A stretch of DNA of 64,000 nt from Simplicispira hankyongi (GTDB lineage Bacteria > Pseudomonadota > Gammaproteobacteria > Burkholderiales > Burkholderiaceae_C). Shown piece after piece: positions 1-8,654 of the stretch. Positions within the stretch are counted from its first letter, which is position 1, and the number at the start of each line of letters is the position of its first letter. The DNA lies in assembly GCF_003570885.1 (NCBI RefSeq), contig NZ_QXJC01000001.1, positions 496,001 to 560,000 of the forward strand, in the 5' to 3' direction. The notes beneath the pieces are model-generated. The model saw nothing but the letters and a program-made list of their open reading frames with translations. It did no database searches and was not told the DNA's origin. A program made the translations under genes and the position numbers.

Positions 1-104
1 CTGGCGCCCACTGTTGAACCTTATCAGCCTAACACTGGCTCGGCACCCATCGCAGGGCGCCTCGACAGGCCGATACCCGGCGCCCGGATGGGCGCATCAC
101 TTCA

Positions 105-1841
105 ATGACTTTTGACGATCTGAATCTGGCTCCGGCCATCATGAAAGCCGTGCGCGAGCAAGGCTATGAAACCCCCACGCCCATCCAGGCACAGGCCATT
201 CCGGCCGTGCTGGCCGGGCACGATCTGCTCGCTGGCGCGCAGACCGGCACGGGAAAAACGGCCGCTTTTGTGCTGCCGCTGCTCGACCGCCTCTCACGCG
301 AAGAAGCGCCGAAAAGCAAATTCGGCGGCAAAGGTGTGCGTGCCCTGGTGCTGACCCCAACACGCGAGCTTGCCGCACAAGTCGAGGAATCGGTGCGCCA
401 GTACGGCAAACACCTCGATCTGAACTCCACCGTGGTCTTTGGCGGCGTCGGCATGAACCCGCAAATTGACCGCATCAAACGCGGCGTTGACGTACTGGTG
501 GCCACGCCTGGCCGCCTGCTCGACCTGCAGCAGCAAGGGTTTCTTGATCTCTCCACGGTGCAGGTGCTGGTTCTTGATGAAGCCGACCGCATGCTGGACA
601 TGGGCTTCATCCACGACGTGAAGAAGATCCTGGCGCTGGTCCCCAAGGACAAGCAAAGCCTGCTGTTTTCGGCAACCTTCAGCGACGAGATCCGCGAACT
701 GGCCGCCACGTTGCTGAAAGATCCGCTGAGCATCCAGGTGACGCCGAGCAACACCACGGTGCAGCGCATCTCGCAGGTGATCCACCCGGTGGGCCGCGGC
801 AAGAAGAAGCAAGTGCTGGTACACATCATCAACGAGCACAACTGGAGCCAGGTGCTGGTGTTCACCCGCACGAAATTCGGCGCCAACAACGTGGCCGAAT
901 TTCTCACCAAACATGGCATCAACGCCATGGCGCTGCACGGCAACAAGAGCCAGAGTGCCCGCACCCAGGCACTCGCTGGATTCAAGAGCGGCGACATTCG
1001 CGCGCTGGTAGCCACCGATATTGCTGCGCGCGGCATCGATATCGACGATCTGCCGCACGTAGTGAACTATGAAATCCCTAACGTCCCAGAAGACTACGTG
1101 CACCGTATCGGCCGCACCGGCCGCGCAGGCGCCAGCGGTGAAGCCGTGAGCCTGGTGTGCATGGACGAGGAAGGCTTCATGATGGAGATCGAGCGCTTCA
1201 CCAAGCAAACGATTCCCGTGCAGCTAATTGAAGGCTTTGGGCCTGATGAGGGTGAAAAAGCCGAACCCATCGCCATGGGCCGACAGACCATATGGGGTGG
1301 CGCAGGCCGTCCACCCAGCCGCGACGTGATGCAGGCCGCTGCCAAAGCCGCCCGCAGCGAGATGATGGAGCGCATGCGCGCTGGCAAAACCGCGGGCCAG
1401 GGTACCCGTGGCGCCCGACCCTCGGGCGGCGAAGGCAATGGCAACAACCCAGGCCGCAGCGGTGGTGGCGGCGGCCGCAATGCACCTCGCAATGCACCTC
1501 GCAATGCACCTCGCAATGCACCTCGCAACACCCCGACCGGCAACGGCGGCGGGCGTGGCAACCCACGTGGCGGCGCCAATCCACCGCGCCATTCGGACGA
1601 TTGGCAACCCGCCCGCGAGAACGCGCATCTAGGAACCCAAGCGGGGAACAGCATGGCGCCGCCCCGTGTGCCCGGCCACGGAGCAGCCCAGCCCGACCCA
1701 ATGCGCACCAGCGTTGACAGCATGTCCGCAGGTCGCCGTGGTGGCGGCGGCTACCGCAGCGGCGGTGGTGGCTTCGGCGGCGGTCGCAGCGGCGGCGGTG
1801 GTGGACGCAGTGGTGGCGGTGGCCGCCGTGGCGGGTACTGA
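105..1841 (+). CDS. rhlE: DEAD-box RNA helicase RhlE
   Basis: ATP-dependent RNA helicase of the RhlE group, acting in the cytoplasm on ribosome assembly or RNA turnover. The 578-residue protein shows the Q motif near residues 22-32, Walker A AQTGTGKT (45-52), PTRELA (85-90), DEAD at 158-161, SAT (189-191), the ARGID motif (308-312) and [10 protein letters not shown] (333-342). After the two RecA-like lobes (to about residue 385) comes a long basic, glycine-rich tail with four NAPR repeats and many RGG/SGGGG blocks, typical of RNA-contacting tails. The ATG at 105 places the Q motif normally. A strong hairpin with a T-run follows the gene. Confidence 0.95.
   Translation: MTFDDLNLAPAIMKAVREQGYETPTPIQAQAIPAVLAGHDLLAGAQTGTGKTAAFVLPLLDRLSREEAPKSKFGGKGVRALVLTPTRELAAQVEESVRQYGKHLDLNSTVVFGGVGMNPQIDRIKRGVDVLVATPGRLLDLQQQGFLDLSTVQVLVLDEADRMLDMGFIHDVKKILALVPKDKQSLLFSATFSDEIRELAATLLKDPLSIQVTPSNTTVQRISQVIHPVGRGKKKQVLVHIINEHNWSQVLVFTRTKFGANNVAEFLTKHGINAMALHGNKSQSARTQALAGFKSGDIRALVATDIAARGIDIDDLPHVVNYEIPNVPEDYVHRIGRTGRAGASGEAVSLVCMDEEGFMMEIERFTKQTIPVQLIEGFGPDEGEKAEPIAMGRQTIWGGAGRPPSRDVMQAAAKAARSEMMERMRAGKTAGQGTRGARPSGGEGNGNNPGRSGGGGGRNAPRNAPRNAPRNAPRNTPTGNGGGRGNPRGGANPPRHSDDWQPARENAHLGTQAGNSMAPPRVPGHGAAQPDPMRTSVDSMSAGRRGGGGYRSGGGGFGGGRSGGGGGRSGGGGRRGGY
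1476..1523 (+). repeat. 12-base tandem repeat, four perfect copies, in rhlE
   Basis: The unit cgcaatgcacct occurs four times back to back, followed by a degenerate fifth copy at 1524-1535. It encodes NAPR repeats in the disordered tail of RhlE. The unit is a multiple of three, so copy-number change keeps the frame. Confidence 0.95.
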
Positions 1842-1867
1842 CCGCCAGCCACAAGCTAAAAAATTAC

Positions 1868-1919
1868 ATCAAATCGGCTTCCAGCGCTTACTGCATAAGC
1901 GCTGGAAGCTATTTTTTGT
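1868..1919 (+). repeat. Palindromic 30-base-core element, copy 1 (probable rhlE terminator)
   Basis: Core at 1882-1911. Perfect 13-base inverted arms at 1878-1890 and 1896-1908 with a five-base loop, followed by a T-run (1912-1917). It lies 26 bases after the rhlE stop, so it probably doubles as the rhlE intrinsic terminator. One of 14 related copies in the window. Confidence 0.85.
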
Positions 1920-2071
1920 GTAGCGCCAGTTCCACCCGCGGTACTGTTGGAAACAAATACCGGCAGACGGCGTGCACGCCGACACCCCGCTGCTTGCGGC
2001 GGCGTTTACCATTCTGGCTACGCGCCGGCCCACCTTGCCCGGCAAATCCCTGTTCTTTTGCCGATCGCACC

Positions 2072-3847
2072 ATGCATTTGCTTCACCGTTTCCGCAGCAC
2101 TCGCGTAGCCGTCCCCAGCCGGGCACTGCCTTTGGCCCTGATGCTCGCCCTGCTCGCCGGCTGCGGCAGCACCCCACTGCCCCCATGGCCAGCCAAGGCC
2201 CCCCTACCCCCAGTTGAGCGAGGTCACGTCACCCCCACGGCGCCGCTTGCCACGCAGCCTGCACCGCCTGCACAGCCTGCAATTGCCCTACCGGTTCCAG
2301 CAACGTGGCCTGCGCAGGCGCCGTCGGCAACACTCCAGGTGCCCACGCCGGGTGAGCCGAGTGCCGTGACAGCGCATTTTCCTGATCCCATGGTGCGCTA
2401 CCGCACCCCAGGCCTGGCCGACGGTCGCCGTGCATTCACCACCAACGCAGAGCTCGCTGATTGGTTGGGGGTAATCGCCTCGGCGCAACAAGGGGCTGGC
2501 ACCCGAACCGAATTGCTGCACCTCGGCCCTTCACAGCAGGGCGAGCCCATCCTGGGGCTGGTGATCACACGCGCCAATGGCACAACGCCGGACGCCCTTG
2601 AGGCGTCGCACCGGCCGACTGTGCTGCTCCTGGCCCAGCAGCATGGCGACGAACCCGCTGGCGCGGAGGCCTTGCTGGTACTGGCCCAGGAGTTGGCCGG
2701 TGGCTTGCTGGAGCCTTTGCTGGACCGCATCAACGTGGTGCTGGTGCCACGCGCCAATCCGGACGGAGCAGAAACCGGCACCAGCGCAACCGCTTCCGGC
2801 GTGGATATGGCCAAAGACCACCTGACCCTGTCCACCCCAGAAGCGCGCGCCATTGCCACGTTGACCCGCGACTACCGGCCGATCCTGGTGCTGGACGCAC
2901 GCGAATTCCAGGCCGCAGGGGCACTGACCGAGCAATTTGGGGCGGTGCAAAGCGACGACGCGCTGTTGCAGTACGCCACGGCGGCCAATGTTCCAGAATT
3001 TCTCAGCAAGGCCGCACGCGAGTGGTATTACGAGCCCATGGCGGCCTCCCTCAACACCGAGCGCCTGCGCAACGACTGGTATTTCGAGCCTGTTGCTGGT
3101 GCTGGGCGCGACCGCGTCGCGGGTGGCAGTGTGCTGCCAGAGAGCGTGCGCAATGCCAGTGGACTGAAGGACGCCGTGGGCTTCGTCGTTGCCAGCCGCG
3201 GCGTAGGCCTGGGGCGCGAGCATATCCAGCGCCGGGTTCATACCCTGGTCACAGCCATCTCCAGCGCATTGCGCAGCACTGCAGAGCGGTCATCAAATCT
3301 GGATCAGGTGCGCAGCTTTGTGGCACGCGATACCCGTGCGCTTGCCTGCCACGGCCAGGTGGTGGTGCAAGCGGTGCCCACGCCAGCGCAACGCGATATC
3401 GAGTTGCTGGACGCGCAATCCGGCGTTGAGCGCACGGAACACGTAAGCTGGGACAGCCCTCTGAAGCTTCGCACCACGACTGCACGGCCACGCCCCTGCG
3501 GGTACTGGTTGGCAGCACGTGCGGACAATGTCGTGGACAGGCTCAAGCTGCTGGGCGTGCAAGTAATGCGCGTGGCCGAGCCCGGCTCCATACTCGCCGA
3601 CAGCTACGATCAGACAGGCACCAGCGCCACAGGCCAAGCGCCACAAGTGCAACTGCGACGCAATGCGATCGATGTGCCCGTCGGGAGTTACTACGTGCCC
3701 CTGAACCAACCGCTGGCCAACCTTGCCGTGGCTGCACTGGAACCCGACAGCCCAGCGGGCTACATTGCACGCCAGGTGATTGAAGACGTCAGCGAGGTGG
3801 CGCGGATCGTCTCCACGCCCTCGCTGGTCTTTGAAGAATCGAACTGA
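2072..3847 (+). CDS. M14-like metallocarboxypeptidase lipoprotein, possibly inactive
   Basis: A 591-residue protein resembling M14 zinc peptidases. The ATG at 2072 is chosen because it gives a lipoprotein signal peptide ending in LLAGC (Cys31), so the product is probably anchored in a membrane facing the periplasm. A proline/alanine-rich linker follows to about residue 105. The zinc motif HGDE (His191, Glu194) is present, and NPDG at 229-232. However, where relatives I recall carry D-x-H-E the sequence has DARE (275-278), and the usual D-M-N-R-D is DMAKD (245-249). A zinc ligand may therefore be missing. The substrate is unknown. No clear ribosome binding site is visible. Confidence 0.7.
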   Translation: MHLLHRFRSTRVAVPSRALPLALMLALLAGCGSTPLPPWPAKAPLPPVERGHVTPTAPLATQPAPPAQPAIALPVPATWPAQAPSATLQVPTPGEPSAVTAHFPDPMVRYRTPGLADGRRAFTTNAELADWLGVIASAQQGAGTRTELLHLGPSQQGEPILGLVITRANGTTPDALEASHRPTVLLLAQQHGDEPAGAEALLVLAQELAGGLLEPLLDRINVVLVPRANPDGAETGTSATASGVDMAKDHLTLSTPEARAIATLTRDYRPILVLDAREFQAAGALTEQFGAVQSDDALLQYATAANVPEFLSKAAREWYYEPMAASLNTERLRNDWYFEPVAGAGRDRVAGGSVLPESVRNASGLKDAVGFVVASRGVGLGREHIQRRVHTLVTAISSALRSTAERSSNLDQVRSFVARDTRALACHGQVVVQAVPTPAQRDIELLDAQSGVERTEHVSWDSPLKLRTTTARPRPCGYWLAARADNVVDRLKLLGVQVMRVAEPGSILADSYDQTGTSATGQAPQVQLRRNAIDVPVGSYYVPLNQPLANLAVAALEPDSPAGYIARQVIEDVSEVARIVSTPSLVFEESN

Positions 3848-3888
3848 GCCATTTCAAGCCCGGTGTGCCCGCTTAGAATCAAGTTTGA

Positions 3889-3965
3889 CAGCCAGTAGCT
3901 CATCTGGATAGAGCAATGTCCTTCTAAGACATGGGTAGGGGGTTCGAGTCCCTCCTGGCTGGCCA
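3889..3965 (+). tRNA. tRNA-Arg (anticodon UCU)
   Basis: Full cloverleaf. Acceptor stem CAGCCAG pairs with CTGGCTG; D-arm GCTC/GAGC; anticodon stem ATGTC/GACAT with loop CTTCTAA, so the anticodon is TCT reading AGA. The T-arm has five G facing CCCTC with loop TTCGAGT. Discriminator G73 and an encoded CCA follow. The first pair is C1-G72 rather than the commoner G1-C72. It lies alone between the lipoprotein gene and the uspA-like gene. Confidence 0.93.
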
Positions 3966-4227
3966 ATCCACACTCCCCGGCAAAACTGTGGCTCAAGAGG
4001 TCAGGGGGTCAGGCTCCTCTCGGAACCTGCTTCGGTGCAAGGCACTTTTTCGTGTTTCGCTACGCTGCCAAATCAAACGCCAACACGAAGGCCAAGCGCG
4101 GACGACGCTGGCCGCCGTCAGTGACAGCCCGCACCGTCTGCCCGCCCTATTGGCAGGTAAAACGTGTCACACCGTTTCACATCTCGCGCGATCTTGACAA
4201 ATGCTCCTTCGGCGTGAAAAAGAAAAT

Positions 4228-4249
4228 GCTGCCGTCAGACGCCTGCAGC
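4228..4249 (-). terminator. Possible intrinsic terminator of the uspA-like gene
   Basis: Read on the minus strand, gctgc and gcagc form a five-base stem with a 12-base loop that overlaps the stop codon. A T-rich tract corresponding to 4217-4226 follows. The stem is short. Confidence 0.4.
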
Positions 4250-4633
4250 CTTCACGCACAGCACGGGACACGGAACCGTCATCAAGATCTCCTGGGCAAC
4301 ACTGCCCAAAATGAGCTTGCCTACGGCAGTGCGCTTGCGCAGGCCGATGATCAAAATGGAGATATCGCCCGTTTCGACGAGGTCGTTGATTTCCTCCACG
4401 GCATTCTTGCCACGGACAAACTGCTTGAACTCGCCCTGGATGCCTTGTGCGGCGATCTGCTCCTCGATCTGTTCGACTTCAAACGCGGGTACCAGGGATG
4501 CATCCTCCTGCTGACCACCGGGGCCAGCGTTAACGATCAGCATCCGCTCTTGGCGCTCCTTTGAAAGTTCGATGGCCTTGTCGAGTGCGGCCCGGCCTTC
4601 GGGGCGTGAAACGTAGGCGACGAGGATGGTCAT
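4235..4633 (-). CDS. Universal stress protein, UspA family
   Basis: Small cytoplasmic single-domain Usp protein of 132 residues, within the usual length. It starts with the typical beta strand MTILVAYV and ends with the nucleotide-binding loop region GLRKRTAVGKLILGSVAQE, which fits the G-x2-G-x9-G-S pattern of ATP-binding Usp proteins with slight spacing differences. It is transcribed alone, with rhlE, the lipoprotein gene and the tRNA facing it. The exact stress role cannot be read from sequence. Confidence 0.88.
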   Translation of the reverse strand: MTILVAYVSRPEGRAALDKAIELSKERQERMLIVNAGPGGQQEDASLVPAFEVEQIEEQIAAQGIQGEFKQFVRGKNAVEEINDLVETGDISILIIGLRKRTAVGKLILGSVAQEILMTVPCPVLCVKAAGV

Positions 4634-4744
4634 GTGCGGTATCTCCTTAAATGTTTTGAATGGTGGACCTGCGTAGCTTGTGGCGCAGTCCTTACTCGGA
4701 TCGGGCAGCGTCAGATCGCACTCAGAATGGTAGCAGCAGCACCC

Positions 4745-5032
4745 TCAGACTTCGTAGGACACCAGCGTCACATCTGCAGCCTGATGCCGGATCGGAATAA
4801 GCGCCTGATAAGCCGCGGAGGAGAACCAGCCTTCTGCCGCGGCCACCGTAGGAAAACGGATCACGACAATGTCCGGATGCGTGCATTCGCCCGCAAGGAC
4901 TGCCACTTGCGTACCACGAAACACCAATTCACCACTCCATGGCTCCAGCGTCTGTGGCACCCTGGTCCGGTACTCGTCCCACCGATCTGGATCTCTGACG
5001 GTGATATGGCCCACCACGTAAGCTGCAGACAT
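4745..5032 (-). CDS. DUF1330 family protein
   Basis: A 95-residue protein of the DUF1330 ferredoxin-like fold: start AAYVVGHITVRDPDRWDEY, then VAVLAGE and IVVIRFPTVAAAEGWF. I chose the ATG at 5032 because the family begins close to AAYVV. A longer frame from a TTG at 5077 would touch the livF stop codon. It lies just downstream of livF in the same direction and may be co-transcribed with the transporter. No enzymatic role is established for most members. Confidence 0.82.
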   Translation of the reverse strand: MSAAYVVGHITVRDPDRWDEYRTRVPQTLEPWSGELVFRGTQVAVLAGECTHPDIVVIRFPTVAAAEGWFSSAAYQALIPIRHQAADVTLVSYEV

Positions 5033-5077
5033 AGCAACCAAATAAAGGTTTAGAAAAACAGAGTCGGCAGGCCGCAA

Positions 5078-5776
5078 TTAAACGCCCAGATAGCGCTGCA
5101 CGATTTCGGGCTGGCCCTTGAGCTCCGCCGCCGTGCTTTCGTGCGCCATATGGCCGTTGTTCAGGATGTAAATGCGGTTGGCCAAAGCCAGCGTGGCCGC
5201 CAAGTTCTGCTCGATCAGGAAAATGGTCTGACCTGACTGCGCCAGATCACGGCAAATGCGCATGATGTCCTGCACAATGACTGGCGCCAACCCCTCAAAG
5301 GGTTCGTCGAGCAAGATGATCTTTGGATCGCGCACCAATGCTCGGGCAATCGCCAGCATTTGCTGCTCACCGCCTGACAGGTCCGTTCCGCGGCTAAAAC
5401 ACCGCTCCTTGAGCCGCGGGAACATTTCATAAATGCGCTCAAGCGGCCATTTTTTTGGGGCTGTCAACCCGGCGAGAATGATGTTCTCTTCCACCGTGAG
5501 ACTGCCGAAAATACGCCGCTCTTCATGGACAAGCTGCATCCCTAACTGTGCAATGGAATGCGCCTTTTTTCCAGCCAACTCCACGCCGTCCATTTTGACG
5601 CTGCCAGTGCGGGGCTTGACCACGCCCATTAGGCTCTTGAAAGTGGTGGATTTTCCAGCGCCATTGCGACCCAGTAGCGCCACAACTTCATTCTTTTCTA
5701 CGCGCAGCGAAACATCGAACAGGATATGGCTGTCGCCGTAGTAGCTGTTGAGACCGTTGACTTCGAGCAGGCTCAT
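5078..5776 (-). CDS. livF: Branched-chain amino acid ABC transporter ATPase LivF
   Basis: Cytoplasmic ATPase subunit of a HAAT-family importer, 232 residues as usual. Walker A GRNGAGKS at 36-43, signature LSGGEQQ and Walker B IILLDEP are intact. The start codon overlaps the stop of the LivM-LivG fusion gene by four bases (ATGA), showing tight translational coupling. It is the second ATPase of the system, pairing with the LivG half of the neighbour. Substrate specificity (amino acids, amides or urea-like compounds) cannot be fixed from the ATPase. Confidence 0.93.
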   Translation of the reverse strand: MSLLEVNGLNSYYGDSHILFDVSLRVEKNEVVALLGRNGAGKSTTFKSLMGVVKPRTGSVKMDGVELAGKKAHSIAQLGMQLVHEERRIFGSLTVEENIILAGLTAPKKWPLERIYEMFPRLKERCFSRGTDLSGGEQQMLAIARALVRDPKIILLDEPFEGLAPVIVQDIMRICRDLAQSGQTIFLIEQNLAATLALANRIYILNNGHMAHESTAAELKGQPEIVQRYLGV

Positions 5777-7608
5777 ACCATCTCCTCGTGAACACCACCC
5801 AGATAGGCTTCTTGCACCAGGGGGTTGTTCTTGATTTCCTCAGGCGTGCCCTCGACCAGCACACGCCCCTCCTGTAGCACGGTGACTTTGCCGGCCAGCT
5901 CAAACAGGGAATCCATATCGTGGTCGATGACGATCAGCGTACGGCCCTCAGCAATCGCCTTGAGGAGCGCCACGGTTTCGACGCGCTCCTGGGTACTCAT
6001 GCCGGCCAGCGGCTCGTCGAGCAACAGCAGGCTAGGCGAGGTTGCCAACGCCAGCCCTATCTCAAGGCGGCGCTTTTCGCCATAAGCCAGTTCCGATACC
6101 GGTGCATCCAAACGGTCGGACAGGTGCACGAGGGCGGCTGTGCCCTCCACATGGTGATCAAGCTTGCGGACTTTGTGCAGGTTCCTGAACATGTCGAGCT
6201 TGAACTTGCCGCGCACCTCACCAAGCACGGCGATCTCTAGGTTCTGGCGCACCGTCAGCTTCTCAAAGAGCTGATTGATCTGGTAGCTCTTGGTCAAGCC
6301 CATCTGGCAGGCATCAATGACGCCCATTTTGGTGATGTCACGGCCGTCGAAGACGATCTTGCCTGCCGTAGGCTCGACCTCACAGGTGAGCATTTTGAAG
6401 AACGTGCTTTTGCCAGCGCCGTTGGGGCCGATGATGCCGCGTATCTCGCCATGCATGACACTGAAATCGATATCGCTATTGGCCGCCAGGCCACCATAGT
6501 GCTTGGTCAGCCCGGTAGCTGACAGCAACACACCGTCCTTGCTCTTCGTGGGCTTGCGTCCAACCTTTGCGTGGCTGGCAGTTCCCGGCGTGCGGCCAGC
6601 TACAGAAGCGCCAGATTGCGGCTGAGCTCCTTGCCTACCTCGACGCATCCAGCGATAGGCGTCCGAAATCGCGCCGGCCAAACCATGCCGCAAAAAAACC
6701 ACCAGCAGCACAAACACAATGCCGAGTATGAGTCTCCAGGTCGCACCCAAATTCAGCACGGTCTGGAAGAAATCACTCAGATAGAGCCATACTGCCGCGC
6801 CCAGCAAAGGGCCAAACAAGGTGCCCGCGCCACCGATGGCCGTCTGCATGACGATCTCGCCCGAGGTGGAGAACATGAACGCATCTGGCGGCATGAACCC
6901 CTGCATCAACGCAAGCAAGCCACCAGCAAAACCCGCGTACATGGCGGCTACCACGAACACCGCCAACTTGTAGCGCTGGATGTTGTGGCCAAGTGCCTGG
7001 GCGCGCAAGGGGTTTTCCCGGATAGCCCGCAGCACCAGTCCAAAGGGCGAACGCACGAGGCGCAGTGCGATCATCAGGCCGACGAAATAGCAGAATGCCA
7101 GGAACCCGTACATTCCCATGTTGCTGCTGAACTCAATGGTCGTAAAACCCAAGCTCAGGTTGGGCGTAGGCACGCCGGGTAAACCATTTTCACCACCCGT
7201 GAATGCCGACAATGGGTTGAACTCGATAAAAAAGAACACTTCGGCAATGGCCACCGTGATCATGGCGAAATAGATGCCAGTGCGTCGCAGTGCGATCAGG
7301 CCAATGAAGAAGCCGATGACACCCGCCACCACCGTGCCGATCAGCAAGGCGGCAACGGTGTTGTGCATCGAAGTTTGCGTTAGCAGATAGGCGGCGAACA
7401 TGCCACCACTGCCAAAGAAAGCCGATTGCCCAAACGACAACAACCCGGTGTAGCCAAAAAGCAGGTCGAAGCCTATGCCCACCAAACCCCACACCAGGAT
7501 GCGGTTAATGGTGGTCGGGTTGAAACCAAGGTGTGGAAGCACAAAGGGTGCTGCCACCAGGCCCAAAATCGTCAGGGCCTCGACCAAGAAAGGAATTTGT
7601 CTGCGCAT
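5773..7608 (-). CDS. livM/livG: Fused LivM permease and LivG ATPase
   Basis: One 611-residue protein carries two transporter subunits. Residues 1 to about 315 form the LivM permease: many hydrophobic helices and GYTGLLSFGQSAFF at 52-65. A polar, basic linker (about 316-360) joins it to a LivG-type ATPase with Walker A GPNGAGKS (394-401), signature region LAYGEKRRLEIGLALA and LLLLDEPLAGM. The linker may keep the ATPase on the cytoplasmic face. The gene starts 15 bases after livH and overlaps livF. No internal stop separates the halves, so this is a true fusion in the sequence given. Confidence 0.92.
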   Translation of the reverse strand: MRRQIPFLVEALTILGLVAAPFVLPHLGFNPTTINRILVWGLVGIGFDLLFGYTGLLSFGQSAFFGSGGMFAAYLLTQTSMHNTVAALLIGTVVAGVIGFFIGLIALRRTGIYFAMITVAIAEVFFFIEFNPLSAFTGGENGLPGVPTPNLSLGFTTIEFSSNMGMYGFLAFCYFVGLMIALRLVRSPFGLVLRAIRENPLRAQALGHNIQRYKLAVFVVAAMYAGFAGGLLALMQGFMPPDAFMFSTSGEIVMQTAIGGAGTLFGPLLGAAVWLYLSDFFQTVLNLGATWRLILGIVFVLLVVFLRHGLAGAISDAYRWMRRGRQGAQPQSGASVAGRTPGTASHAKVGRKPTKSKDGVLLSATGLTKHYGGLAANSDIDFSVMHGEIRGIIGPNGAGKSTFFKMLTCEVEPTAGKIVFDGRDITKMGVIDACQMGLTKSYQINQLFEKLTVRQNLEIAVLGEVRGKFKLDMFRNLHKVRKLDHHVEGTAALVHLSDRLDAPVSELAYGEKRRLEIGLALATSPSLLLLDEPLAGMSTQERVETVALLKAIAEGRTLIVIDHDMDSLFELAGKVTVLQEGRVLVEGTPEEIKNNPLVQEAYLGGVHEEMV

Positions 7609-7623
7609 TACTGAAGACCCTGT

Positions 7624-8499
7624 TTATTCGCGACCTACAGCGCCAAGCAATCCGCGCGGACGGAAGACCAGCACAAGTGTCATTACCACGAAGAGCATCA
7701 CGTAGGAGTAGGCGGGATTGACCATGGACGTCAAGCTGATCAGCTCGCCGGCCACCAAGCCACCAAGCACCGCTCCAGGGAACGATCCGACCCCTCCAAT
7801 GACCACGACCACGAAGGTCTGCACCAGAATGGCTTCCCCCACATCCGGGGCAAGAGACACCACCGGCGCATTGACGATACCGGCAAAGCCTGCCGCCATA
7901 GCCCCAATGCCGAACACCAGCATGAATATCTTGTAGACGTTGATGCCCAGCGAATCGACCATCACCGAATCCTCGATGCCGGCACGCACAATCATGCCGA
8001 TACGGGTGCGGTACAGCACGAAGTAGAGCGCAAGCAGCGCCACGGTAATGATGCCCAGCAATGCCAGGCGGTAGGTCGGATAGAGCATGAACCCCAGGTT
8101 CGTGATACCCATTAGAGGCGCTGGCGGAGGCACGGACTTTGACAAGCTGCCATAGGCAAAGCGCACCAACTCAACAAAAACGATCCCCAGGCCGAATGTG
8201 ACAAGAAGCTGATCCTCTGCAGGTCTGGTGTAGAAGTGGCGAATGATCAGCCGCTCCATCACGATACCGACAAGCGCCACGAACAGCGAGCCGGCGACTA
8301 CGGCGATGACGAAGGAGCCGGTGTAGGTGAAAGCCACCCAGCCCGCATAGCCCCCCAGCATGAACATCGCGCCATGCGCAAGATTGAGCACGCCCAGCGT
8401 GCCATAAATGATCGTCAGACCAGAGGAGATCAGCGCCAGCAGCGCTCCCAACACCAGTCCGTTGAAACATTGCGAGATGAAATTAGCCCAATTAATCAC
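7624..8499 (-). CDS. livH: Branched-chain amino acid ABC transporter permease LivH
   Basis: Inner-membrane permease of 291 residues with about eight hydrophobic segments, the family opening (FNGLVLGALLALISSGLTII) and the GGVGSFPGAVLGG loop near the C-terminus. It partners LivM. The gene sits between the binding-protein gene (155 bases upstream) and the livM/livG fusion (15 bases downstream), giving the order binding protein, livH, livM/livG, livF. Confidence 0.93.
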   Translation of the reverse strand: MINWANFISQCFNGLVLGALLALISSGLTIIYGTLGVLNLAHGAMFMLGGYAGWVAFTYTGSFVIAVVAGSLFVALVGIVMERLIIRHFYTRPAEDQLLVTFGLGIVFVELVRFAYGSLSKSVPPPAPLMGITNLGFMLYPTYRLALLGIITVALLALYFVLYRTRIGMIVRAGIEDSVMVDSLGINVYKIFMLVFGIGAMAAGFAGIVNAPVVSLAPDVGEAILVQTFVVVVIGGVGSFPGAVLGGLVAGELISLTSMVNPAYSYVMLFVVMTLVLVFRPRGLLGAVGRE

Positions 8500-8654
8500 G
8501 CTGACCTGCCCTCATCGCAAATGGATTCAAAGATTGAGACAACAGCTACTCACCCCTGAACCGATCAGGAGATCCAAATCCCGCCTTCAGACGGGAAAAA
8601 TCATGCTACTGACGCCCCGACAGCACCTAGGCTGCCAGGGCACCAGCATTTCGG

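Noticed and set aside
1094-1854. Long minus-strand reading frames opposite rhlE
   Set aside because: They are cysteine/histidine- or proline-rich shadows created by the repetitive, GC-rich rhlE tail and match no family.
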